The translations under genes and the position numbers were made by a program. DNA of 11,323 nucleotides, taken from contig CBDVAP010000100.1 of NCBI GenBank assembly GCA_965372015.1, positions 1 to 11,323 on the forward strand. Reading direction: 5' to 3'. Shown piece by piece: positions 1-5,605 of the stretch; position 1 is the stretch's first letter; each line of letters opens with the position of its first letter. The notes under the pieces were generated by a model. That model ran no database searches and was not told the DNA's origin. It saw only the letters and a list, made by a program, of their open reading frames with translations. This DNA comes from JACZSB01 sp965372015 (GTDB lineage: Bacteria > Fidelibacterota > Marinisomatia > SCGC-AAA003-L08 > TS1B11).

Positions 1-519
1 ATGATGATGCCGGAGCTGGCCCTCTCCATTTTCCCGGCCTGGTTCGCCGGTATCCTGATCAGCGGCGCCCTGGCGGCCATGATGTCCACCGCGGATTCCC
101 AGCTGCTGGTGACCACCTCAGCAGTGTCGGAGGACGTGTATCACCAGCTGGTGGACCCGGCGGCGGACCAGAAGAAACTGGTGCTGGTGTCCCGGATTGC
201 CACCCTGGTGATCGGGGCGGCGGCTATCGCCCTGGCCCAGCTGCCCCGCAGCGTATTCGACAAGGTGCTTTTCGCCTGGGGCGGACTGGGGGCGGCCTTT
301 GGTCCGGCGCTGGTGTTGAGCCTGTGGTGGCCACGGACCACCCGCAACGGGGTGCTGGCAGGCATGTTGACCGGCTTCTTTACGGTGGTTATCTGGGATA
401 ACATCCCCTGGGGCGGCGCACTGTACTCGCTGGTGCCCGGTTTTCTGGTGGCCCTGCTGGTGAACGTGGTGATCAGCCTGGCGGAGAGCAGGCGCCCTCA
501 GATGTCTGAGAGGCACTAG
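1..519 (+). CDS. Sodium/solute symporter (SSS family), C-terminal part, 5' end outside window
   Basis: This is the C-terminal 172 residues of an inner-membrane Na+-coupled transporter of the solute:sodium symporter family, closest in appearance to the proline permease PutP. The segment AAMMSTADSQLLVTTSAVSE (residues 25-44) matches the family's conserved unwound helix; in PutP the Ser-Thr pair of this MST motif helps bind sodium, and here it is S29-T30. At least four more hydrophobic helices follow (about 60-80, 89-111, 117-137 and 141-162), and the chain ends in a short basic cytoplasmic tail. Family members are about 480-550 residues long, so roughly two thirds lies upstream; the ATG triplets at the first bases are probably internal codons rather than the start. 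The substrate cannot be told from this part. The stop lies 4 bases before holA, so the two are probably co-transcribed. Confidence 0.85.
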   Translation: MMMPELALSIFPAWFAGILISGALAAMMSTADSQLLVTTSAVSEDVYHQLVDPAADQKKLVLVSRIATLVIGAAAIALAQLPRSVFDKVLFAWGGLGAAFGPALVLSLWWPRTTRNGVLAGMLTGFFTVVIWDNIPWGGALYSLVPGFLVALLVNVVISLAESRRPQMSERH

Positions 520-523
520 AACC

Positions 524-1504
524 GTGGGCAAACCAACATACCGGGCAGCTTTGCAAGCCGTTCAGGATGGAAAGGTAGAACCGGTGTACCTGCTGGCGGG
601 CGGCGACGCTTTCCTCGAGGACCATTTTATTTCCCAGGCGGTGCTGCGCTATTTACCAGCGGACGGCCGCAAGCAGATCTATTCCCTGGAGGACGATAGG
701 GCGGAGGAAGTTTTGGCGGAACTAGGGGCCTATGGACTGTTTCAGAGCAAGCAACTGCTGGTGGTGCGCCAGGCCCAGCGGGTGAGCGGTAAGGCCCGGG
801 ATGAGCTGTTGGCCTATGTGGTGGCGCCGGCGGAAGATAAATGCCTGCTGTTGGTGCTGGAGGATTACCTGCCCGGCAAGGGGCTTCATAAACGCCTGGC
901 CTCAGCCGTGGCGGTGGTCGACACCCGGCCGCCGTTCCCGGACCAGATGCGGACCTGGGCCGTTGATTATGCCCGTGGCAACGGGCACCGGCTGGACCCC
1001 GAAGCGTTGGATATCCTGATGGAGTACGTCGGTGATTCAGTGGGTCATGTGGTTAGTGAACTGGACAAGCTGTTCATTGCCTTAGACGAGGGCGCCGTTG
1101 TCGACCCGGGCACGGTGGAGGCCCAGGTGGGAGCGGATCGCAGACACCAGCTGTGGCACTTGCAGCAGGCGCTGGCCCAGCGGGATTCCCCCCGGTCGCT
1201 GGCAATATTGGTTTCGCTGCTCAGGCACGGTGTCCGACCGCCTCCGATCATCAGCGGTATCGCCGCCCTATTCAGCCAATTGCTTTATCTCCAGTCCCAT
1301 ACTACCGCATCGAAGGTCTATACGGGTCTGAATAAGGTGCTGAGCGCAGAAATTGGGGCGATGGGACGACGGTATACCCCGGGGGATACCGCCCGGGTGC
1401 TGCGGGCTCTGCTGGCCGCCGACGTGACTTTGAAATCGATGGCTGTAGATGCGGAAGCCGTACTGATCGCCCTGATAACCGCTATTTGCAGAGGAAAGGT
1501 TTGA
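524..1504 (+). CDS. holA: DNA polymerase III subunit delta (clamp-loader wrench)
   Basis: The 326-residue product fits HolA (about 340 residues in E. coli), the clamp-loader subunit that opens the beta sliding clamp during replication in the cytoplasm. Family-typical features are the N-terminal EPVYLLAGGDAFLED stretch (residues 19-33), which stands where a P-loop sits in other AAA+ proteins but lacks the GK[ST] signature, as is normal for delta; the GDSVGHVVSELDKL segment (170-183), matching the conserved end of the AAA+ lid; and an all-helical C-terminal collar domain (about 205-326) with the LWHLQQALAQRD start. The start is GTG, with a weak GAGAGG at 508-513 ten bases upstream. The gene begins 4 bases after the symporter stop, and its own TGA overlaps the TTG start of the sigma factor gene, giving a compact operon. 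Identification is by pattern and length; no disrupted part is visible. Confidence 0.9.
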   Translation: MGKPTYRAALQAVQDGKVEPVYLLAGGDAFLEDHFISQAVLRYLPADGRKQIYSLEDDRAEEVLAELGAYGLFQSKQLLVVRQAQRVSGKARDELLAYVVAPAEDKCLLLVLEDYLPGKGLHKRLASAVAVVDTRPPFPDQMRTWAVDYARGNGHRLDPEALDILMEYVGDSVGHVVSELDKLFIALDEGAVVDPGTVEAQVGADRRHQLWHLQQALAQRDSPRSLAILVSLLRHGVRPPPIISGIAALFSQLLYLQSHTTASKVYTGLNKVLSAEIGAMGRRYTPGDTARVLRALLAADVTLKSMAVDAEAVLIALITAICRGKV

Positions 1505-2091
1505 ACAGCCACGAATATACCGACGAGGAGCTGATCACCCAGTTTCAGGCGGGCAACGAGAATGCTTACCTGGATCTGGTGGAGCGATTTAAAGACCGGC
1601 TGTTTTCGTTCATCTACCGGTTCGTGGGGGATACGGCCCTGGCGGAGGATCTTTTGCAGGATACGTTAGTGAAAGTATACACACACAAGCACTCCTATCG
1701 GGAGATCGCCCGGTTTTCCACCTGGATTTATACCATTGCCGGGAATCTGGCCCGCACCGAGTTGCGCAAGCGCCGTAGACGGGCCACCTTCAGCATGAGC
1801 GCTTTGGGTATGGGGGGACGGGACATGGAAGTGCCCTCGACCGACTACACGCCCACCAAACTTCACGAGGGGGCCCAGACGGAGCAAGCCATCCAGCGGG
1901 CACTGGCCCAATTGCCGCTGCACTTCCGTACTGTGGTTATTTTACGGGATGTTCAGGAACTTTCTTATGATGAGATAAGTAAAATTATGAAAATTCCCTT
2001 GGGTACAGTGAAATCCCGAGTAAACCGGGCGCGCTTGCGGCTGCAGGAGATACTTTCGAACCTCGATGAAAGCAGGAGAACTAAAGGTTGA
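1501..2091 (+). CDS. ECF-type RNA polymerase sigma factor (RpoE-like)
   Basis: A 196-residue group 4 (extracytoplasmic function) sigma factor that directs RNA polymerase to a specific regulon. Region 2 covers about residues 18-90, with the core-binding LAEDLLQDTLVKVY segment (47-60) and the -10-recognising FSTWIYTIAGNLARTELRK segment (72-90). A linker rich in Gly, Met and Pro follows (95-125). Region 4 (about 128-185) contains the helix-turn-helix LSYDEISKIMKIPLGTVKSR (154-173) that reads the -35 element. I chose the TTG at 1501 because GAGG at 1491-1494 is six bases upstream and the start overlaps the holA stop as TTGA; an in-frame TTG at 1486 would add five residues but has no ribosome binding site. 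The next gene encodes its likely anti-sigma factor and starts immediately after the stop. The region 4 coding stretch (1931-2010) is only about 35% GC, lower than its neighbours. Confidence 0.93.
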   Translation: MNSHEYTDEELITQFQAGNENAYLDLVERFKDRLFSFIYRFVGDTALAEDLLQDTLVKVYTHKHSYREIARFSTWIYTIAGNLARTELRKRRRRATFSMSALGMGGRDMEVPSTDYTPTKLHEGAQTEQAIQRALAQLPLHFRTVVILRDVQELSYDEISKIMKIPLGTVKSRVNRARLRLQEILSNLDESRRTKG

Positions 2092-2649
2092 ATGGATTGT
2101 TCTGATTTTCGCGTATTAGCATCAGCATATTTGGATTACGATTTATCTTTCGCCGAGCAAAAATCGTTTCTGCGGCACCTGGAGGATTGCGAGCCCTGTG
2201 CCCGTATTCTGGCGCAAATGCAGAAAATCCAACTGCACCTGAAGCATGATGCCTCCGTGTTACTGTCACCCGACTTTGTAGCCCGGTTGCAGGAACGACT
2301 GCGGACGGACCTGGCCCGGCGGCCGGCATGGTGGCGCCAGTTATTCGAACCGGGCGTCCGGGGTTTCTCTCCCGCCTCCATGGGAGGGCTGGCAGTCGCG
2401 GCGATGGCTATGCTGGCTATCAGTCTGAGCCTGTTCCACCAGGAAACGGCACCCTTGGTGGAGCCGGTCGGTCATTCGCTGCAGGCTGGTCCCGCACTTA
2501 AGCTTATCCCTTCACTACCTGGAAAAATAAACTCCGCCGGGGTAGCCGACGTCAGTGCCGGGACCGATTCCCTGCTGGAACGGCGAGACTCTTCCCGCCG
2601 CGATTTCTCCCGCCAGATGAAATATGTCAGTCAAGCTGGGCGACCATAA
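2092..2649 (+). CDS. Zinc-finger anti-sigma factor, single membrane pass
   Basis: A 185-residue protein with the layout of membrane-bound anti-sigma factors. The N-terminal anti-sigma zinc domain (residues 1-50) carries the HxxxCxxC signature as H29, C33 and C36, with C3 a possible fourth zinc ligand. A positively charged cytoplasmic linker (about 60-90) leads to one transmembrane helix at about 98-115 (GGLAVAAMAMLAISLSLF), and a roughly 70-residue extracytoplasmic tail of low complexity follows, rich in Pro, Ser and Arg. It should bind and hold the preceding ECF sigma factor until an envelope or redox signal arrives; the signal is unknown. ATG follows the sigma stop TGA with no gap; AAAGG at 2083-2087 is four bases upstream and AGGAG at 2074-2078 thirteen, so translation is probably coupled to the sigma gene, giving near-equal amounts of both. 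It is the last gene of the run. Confidence 0.85.
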   Translation: MDCSDFRVLASAYLDYDLSFAEQKSFLRHLEDCEPCARILAQMQKIQLHLKHDASVLLSPDFVARLQERLRTDLARRPAWWRQLFEPGVRGFSPASMGGLAVAAMAMLAISLSLFHQETAPLVEPVGHSLQAGPALKLIPSLPGKINSAGVADVSAGTDSLLERRDSSRRDFSRQMKYVSQAGRP

Positions 2650-2816
2650 ATTGGGGTCGAATACCTAACTCCCCAGCGATAAATTACCCCCGATCATAGA
2701 GGCCATACGGTAATGGATGGATGTAAATTCGGCGCACGGTGACAGGGGTGCGTAAATATCGGTCTATCTACTTGATGATTAGGGGCCTGCCCGGCCGGGC
2801 CACTGAACGCTGAGAC
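2650..2816. other. Intergenic region before the diguanylate cyclase gene
   Basis: These 167 bases hold no credible gene; the longest ATG frame, at 2713, gives nine codons. The heptamer ATAAATT occurs at 2646-2652 (overlapping the anti-sigma stop) and again at 2679-2685, and TGGGG at 2652-2656 can pair with CCCCA at 2671-2675, but no T-run follows, so this is not a standard terminator. GTGACA at 2739-2744 resembles a -35 box, without a good -10 box 16-18 bases downstream. GCCCGGCCGGGC at 2789-2800 is a perfect 12-base palindrome just before the next gene. Confidence 0.6.
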
Positions 2817-3908
2817 ATGTCCAAGGAGCAGAAGACCCCCGTACCAGAGCATGGCGATTCAGCACAGCAGATTATGGCTCTGGAAGATCTGCTGGCCGGC
2901 GCCACCAGGATCGATATTACCGAGGATCCCGACCAGGTGCTGGGTGCTCTAGTGACGGCGGCCGGTAAGACGCTGGATTTCGACCGTCTGACGATTTCAC
3001 TGCCTTCCGGCCACCTGTCGGATGACCTCCGGATAGCCCTGGTCACGGGGCGGGAGGATAAATTCGCCAAGGGCCGGGAATACTCCGCCGCCGGCATGTG
3101 GCATGGTGAGGTCTACCTGCGGGCCCAAGGGTTGATTATCGGTAACGGTCAAGCCGGGTTTCAAGGTCGCTTCGAAGCGGACGACTTGCGCGACGTCTGG
3201 GTAAAATCATTTATGGGAGTGCCGATTATCGAAGCTGGCCGGCCCCGGGGCACGCTAGCGTTGGAAAGCGCCGGAGCACAGCACTATGGACCGGATGATC
3301 TCAAGCGGCTGACCGCCATCGCCGGTGTATTTGGCACGGCCTACTGGTGGGCGCGTCGCTATCACCGCGAGCATGCCAACGCCACGATGGACGGATTGAC
3401 TCAGATGCTGAATCACCGGTCTTTCATGATACGGCTGGAGGAGGAACTGGAGCGTAATACACGCTACGGAGACCCCATGACCTTGTTGATGCTCGATCTG
3501 GATAATTTCAAGAAAACTAACGACCGGTACGGGCATCCGCATGGCGATTTCGTCCTGGCCCGGATTGCGCAGCTGATTCGGTCCAGTATCCGCATGACCG
3601 ATGTGCCCGGGCGGTTGGGCGGCGAGGAATTCGGTGTGATCATAATCAACGCCAGCAAGCATATCAGCCGCTCTACCGCCGATCGGATTAGATCATCTAT
3701 CGCCGAGCACCTGTTCATCAATGACGGCTTAGAGAGCCGTATGACCGCCAGTATCGGGATGGCGGAATATCCCACCGATGGGCATGACATCAAGGAGATG
3801 CTGCGGAAGTCCGATGAAGCCATGTACGCGATCAAGCTCCGCGGCGGGAATGGAGTAATTTCATATTCCAGGCAACTGGAGGAACAGAAAGAGGTTAAAC
3901 ATGGCTAA
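2817..3908 (+). CDS. GAF-GGDEF diguanylate cyclase
   Basis: A 363-residue soluble protein predicted to make cyclic di-GMP from two GTP. An N-terminal GAF-type sensory domain spans about residues 22-175 and could bind a small ligand; no heme or bilin attachment is evident. A short helical linker (about 176-192) joins it to the GGDEF domain (193-355). Catalytic features are intact: the metal- and nucleotide-binding stretch LDLDNFKKTNDRYGH (226-240), and GGEEF at 268-272, a common active form of GGDEF. RMTD at 259-262 lies exactly five residues before GGEEF and fits the RxxD inhibitory site, so product feedback is likely. No transmembrane helix or signal peptide is seen, so it should act in the cytoplasm. 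The ATG at 2817 is the only reasonable start, since an in-frame TGA sits two codons upstream; it has no clear ribosome binding site, suggesting weak or leaderless translation. The end overlaps the next small gene by 8 bases. Confidence 0.92.
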   Translation: MSKEQKTPVPEHGDSAQQIMALEDLLAGATRIDITEDPDQVLGALVTAAGKTLDFDRLTISLPSGHLSDDLRIALVTGREDKFAKGREYSAAGMWHGEVYLRAQGLIIGNGQAGFQGRFEADDLRDVWVKSFMGVPIIEAGRPRGTLALESAGAQHYGPDDLKRLTAIAGVFGTAYWWARRYHREHANATMDGLTQMLNHRSFMIRLEEELERNTRYGDPMTLLMLDLDNFKKTNDRYGHPHGDFVLARIAQLIRSSIRMTDVPGRLGGEEFGVIIINASKHISRSTADRIRSSIAEHLFINDGLESRMTASIGMAEYPTDGHDIKEMLRKSDEAMYAIKLRGGNGVISYSRQLEEQKEVKHG

Positions 3909-4098
3909 GGCGCAAAAAACATTCGCCAGCAAAGCCACAAAAGGCGAAGCAAAAGCCGAGAAGCGTCAGATCAGGTTGATCAGGAGCATTGCGGACCCGA
4001 ATACCGGGACGGTGAAATACCTGGACCGCATGGTGAGCGTTCCCGGCGACGAGAATCTGGATTCTCATCTGGCAAAATTGATGGAAGACAAGCCCTGA
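3901..4098 (+). CDS. Small basic hypothetical protein (65 residues)
   Basis: A short gene with good translation signals: GAGG at 3891-3894 lies six bases before the ATG, inside the end of the cyclase gene, and the frames overlap by 8 bases (ATGGCTAA), so translation is probably coupled. The N-terminal 26 residues are rich in Lys and Ala (MAKAQKTFASKATKGEAKAE), like extended nucleic-acid-binding tails; the rest (IRLIRSIADPNTGTVKYLDR and on) looks like a small folded unit with an acidic end. From memory, the segment IRLIRS..P.TG....DRMV has a faint likeness to DUF4295, a roughly 50-residue family of Bacteroidetes linked to the ribosome (bL38); this is a weak, unverified resemblance. No signal peptide, membrane segment or cysteine is present. 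A coding role is supported by the ribosome binding site and gene arrangement; the function is unknown. Confidence 0.65.
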   Translation: MAKAQKTFASKATKGEAKAEKRQIRLIRSIADPNTGTVKYLDRMVSVPGDENLDSHLAKLMEDKP

Positions 4099-4221
4099 GG
4101 CCACCGGTTGCCGGCCACGGAGCCGCCACTATCCGGGACCGGGTCAAACGGTTTTTCACCCACAACGACCCCAATAATGCTGCGGCCCATAACCAGCTGG
4201 TTTTCCCGCAGGCAGCTACTA

Positions 4222-4249
4222 TTGGGTATATTGTCGATCTGGATGTAAT
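4222..4249 (+). promoter_or_regulatory. Possible sigma-70-type promoter for metK
   Basis: TTGGGT (4222-4227) and TGTAAT (4244-4249) lie 16 bases apart. The second matches TATAAT at five of six positions, the first TTGACA at only three. It would start transcription near 4256, about 40 bases before metK. Alternative boxes such as TATATT at 4227-4232 overlap it. This is pattern matching only. Confidence 0.25.
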
Positions 4250-4283
4250 TTGACGCTCGCTGTCCCTGTGCCGGTGGGTTTAG

Positions 4284-4289
4284 AGGAGG
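4284..4289 (+). promoter_or_regulatory. Strong ribosome binding site of metK
   Basis: AGGAGG is a perfect Shine-Dalgarno core placed seven bases before the metK ATG. It is the strongest such site in the window and fixes the metK start. Its presence also argues against Bacteroidetes proper, where such sites are rarely used. Confidence 0.9.
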
Positions 4290-4296
4290 AATTTTT

Positions 4297-5478
4297 ATGC
4301 CCGCACGCCATCTGTTTACTTCTGAATCAGTTACAGAGGGCCATCCGGATAAAGTCTGCGATCAGATATCAGATGCTATTCTGGATAAAATCCTTGCCGA
4401 GGATCCACAAGGCCGGGTGGCCTGTGAGACTCTGGCCACCACCGGCCTGATCCTGGTCTCAGGAGAGATCACCACTAATACTTACGTCGACATTCCCAGC
4501 GTTGTCCGCCAAACGTTGATGGATATCGGTTATACCAAGGCTATCTATGGCATCAGCGCCACTCAGGCGGCAGTGCTCACCAGCATCGATGAGCAGAGCC
4601 CGGAAATATCCCAGGGTGTGGACGAATCCCAGGGGCACGAGCAGGGAGCCGGGGACCAGGGGTTGATGTTCGGGTTTGCCTGCCGTGAAACCGAATCGCT
4701 GATGCCCTTACCGATCATGCTGGCCCACAATATCACCCGGCGGTTGGCTCAGGTGCGAAAGTCCCAAGAACTGGCCTGGCTGCGCCCTGACGGCAAGTCC
4801 CAGGTAACGGTGGAATATGAAGGGACCAAACCGGTTGCTGTCCAGAAAGTGGTGGTGGCCACCCAGCACGACGATATGAGTGAGTCCTATCCCAATCATT
4901 CCCATGAGCACGATTTCATCACCAAGGAAGTGGTTAAGCACGTGATCCTGCCGGTGCTGGTGGAGAGCGGAATAAAGTTCAACGACCATTTCATCGTCAA
5001 CGGCACCGGGCGATTCGTTCATGGCGGGCCCCAGGCCGATACCGGTCTGACCGGGCGCAAGATCATCGTCGATACTTATGGGGGCTATGCCCGGCATGGT
5101 GGAGGGGCCTTTTCCGGCAAGGACCCTTCGAAAGTGGATCGCTCCGCGGCTTACATGGCCCGCTACCTGGCCAAGAATATCGTGGGGGCCGAGTTGGCTG
5201 AGCGCTGCGAGGTGCAGCTGGCCTATAGTATCGGGGTGGCCGAGCCGCTGTCGGTCAGCGCGGACACCTTTGGCACCGGCCGGCTACCGGATCACCAGCT
5301 GGCAGAGATCATTGTCAAAGAGTTCCCCCTGAAACCGTTGGATATAATCAAGCACCTGGACTTGTTGCGGCCGATCTACCGTCAGACCGCCACCTACGGG
5401 CACTTTGGCCGGGAAGAGAAAGATTTTACCTGGGAGCGGCTGGATAAGGTACCGGATCTAGTCAAGTACCTGAAATAG
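4297..5478 (+). CDS. metK: S-adenosylmethionine synthetase
   Basis: A complete 393-residue methionine adenosyltransferase, which makes S-adenosylmethionine, phosphate and pyrophosphate from ATP and methionine in the cytoplasm; it normally works as a tetramer needing Mg2+ and K+. The length matches the family (about 380-400). Visible motifs are EGHPDK (14-19) with the catalytic His16 and metal ligand Asp18; signature 1, GAGDQGLMFGFA (117-128); LTGRK (251-255) with the phosphate-contacting Arg-Lys; and the glycine-rich signature 2, GGGAFSGKD (268-276). All expected active-site residues I can place are present. The ATG is set by a perfect AGGAGG seven bases upstream. No methionine-cycle gene such as ahcY adjoins it; it sits alone between the small protein gene and the large lipoprotein gene, with gaps of 198 and 127 bases, so it may be its own transcription unit. 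Confidence 0.98.
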   Translation: MPARHLFTSESVTEGHPDKVCDQISDAILDKILAEDPQGRVACETLATTGLILVSGEITTNTYVDIPSVVRQTLMDIGYTKAIYGISATQAAVLTSIDEQSPEISQGVDESQGHEQGAGDQGLMFGFACRETESLMPLPIMLAHNITRRLAQVRKSQELAWLRPDGKSQVTVEYEGTKPVAVQKVVVATQHDDMSESYPNHSHEHDFITKEVVKHVILPVLVESGIKFNDHFIVNGTGRFVHGGPQADTGLTGRKIIVDTYGGYARHGGGAFSGKDPSKVDRSAAYMARYLAKNIVGAELAERCEVQLAYSIGVAEPLSVSADTFGTGRLPDHQLAEIIVKEFPLKPLDIIKHLDLLRPIYRQTATYGHFGREEKDFTWERLDKVPDLVKYLK

Positions 5479-5605
5479 GCACAGGAAAATTTTGCCGAAC
5501 GTGTCGCGGCACACATACTTTGAATTGCTTTTCCCTTAATCTTGCCCGAGATTGGAAGCCGGGCCGGCTGATTGCAAGGATGCGGCTCGGTGGAGCAGAA
5601 ATTTG
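5479..5605. other. Intergenic region between metK and the large lipoprotein gene
   Basis: This 127-base gap holds no gene of its own. TGCCG (5493-5497) can pair with CGGCA (5507-5511) over a nine-base loop, and GTGT (5501-5504) with ACAC (5511-5514), but no T-run follows directly, so termination here is doubtful. TTGCCG (5492-5497) and CATACT (5514-5519), 16 bases apart, are a poor promoter candidate. GGAG at 5592-5595 probably serves the downstream ATG. Confidence 0.5.

Larger units (their letters stand above)
4099..4296. other. metK leader and intergenic region
   Basis: These 198 bases separate the small protein gene from metK. I looked for SAM riboswitch signatures because metK is a common target and saw none I could recognise. 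ACCG at 4138-4141 can pair with CGGT at 4149-4152, followed by five T (4152-4156), a very weak terminator candidate. One plus-strand frame is open from 3909 to a TGA at 4251-4253 without any ATG, GTG or TTG; its translation looks protein-like near the end (IRDRVKRFF, then IGYIVDLDVI), which could mean a gene remnant. The last bases contain the metK ribosome binding site. Confidence 0.5.

Noticed and set aside
118..531. 137-codon minus-strand frame opposite the symporter gene
   Set aside because: Its product is rich in His, Gln, Pro and Gly, the usual composition of antisense shadows of membrane protein genes; the plus-strand match to the SSS family is clear.
1486..1500. Earlier TTG start for the sigma factor
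   Set aside because: It lacks a Shine-Dalgarno site, and GAGG at 1491-1494 would lie inside the gene; TTG 1501 fits better.
4099..4296. SAM riboswitch upstream of metK
   Set aside because: I found no recognisable SAM-I, SAM-II or SAM-III type conserved core; a covariance-model search (Infernal with Rfam) would settle it.
5552..5605. Earlier TTG start for the large lipoprotein
   Set aside because: It would put 18 non-hydrophobic residues before the lipoprotein signal, which fits poorly with signal peptide structure.
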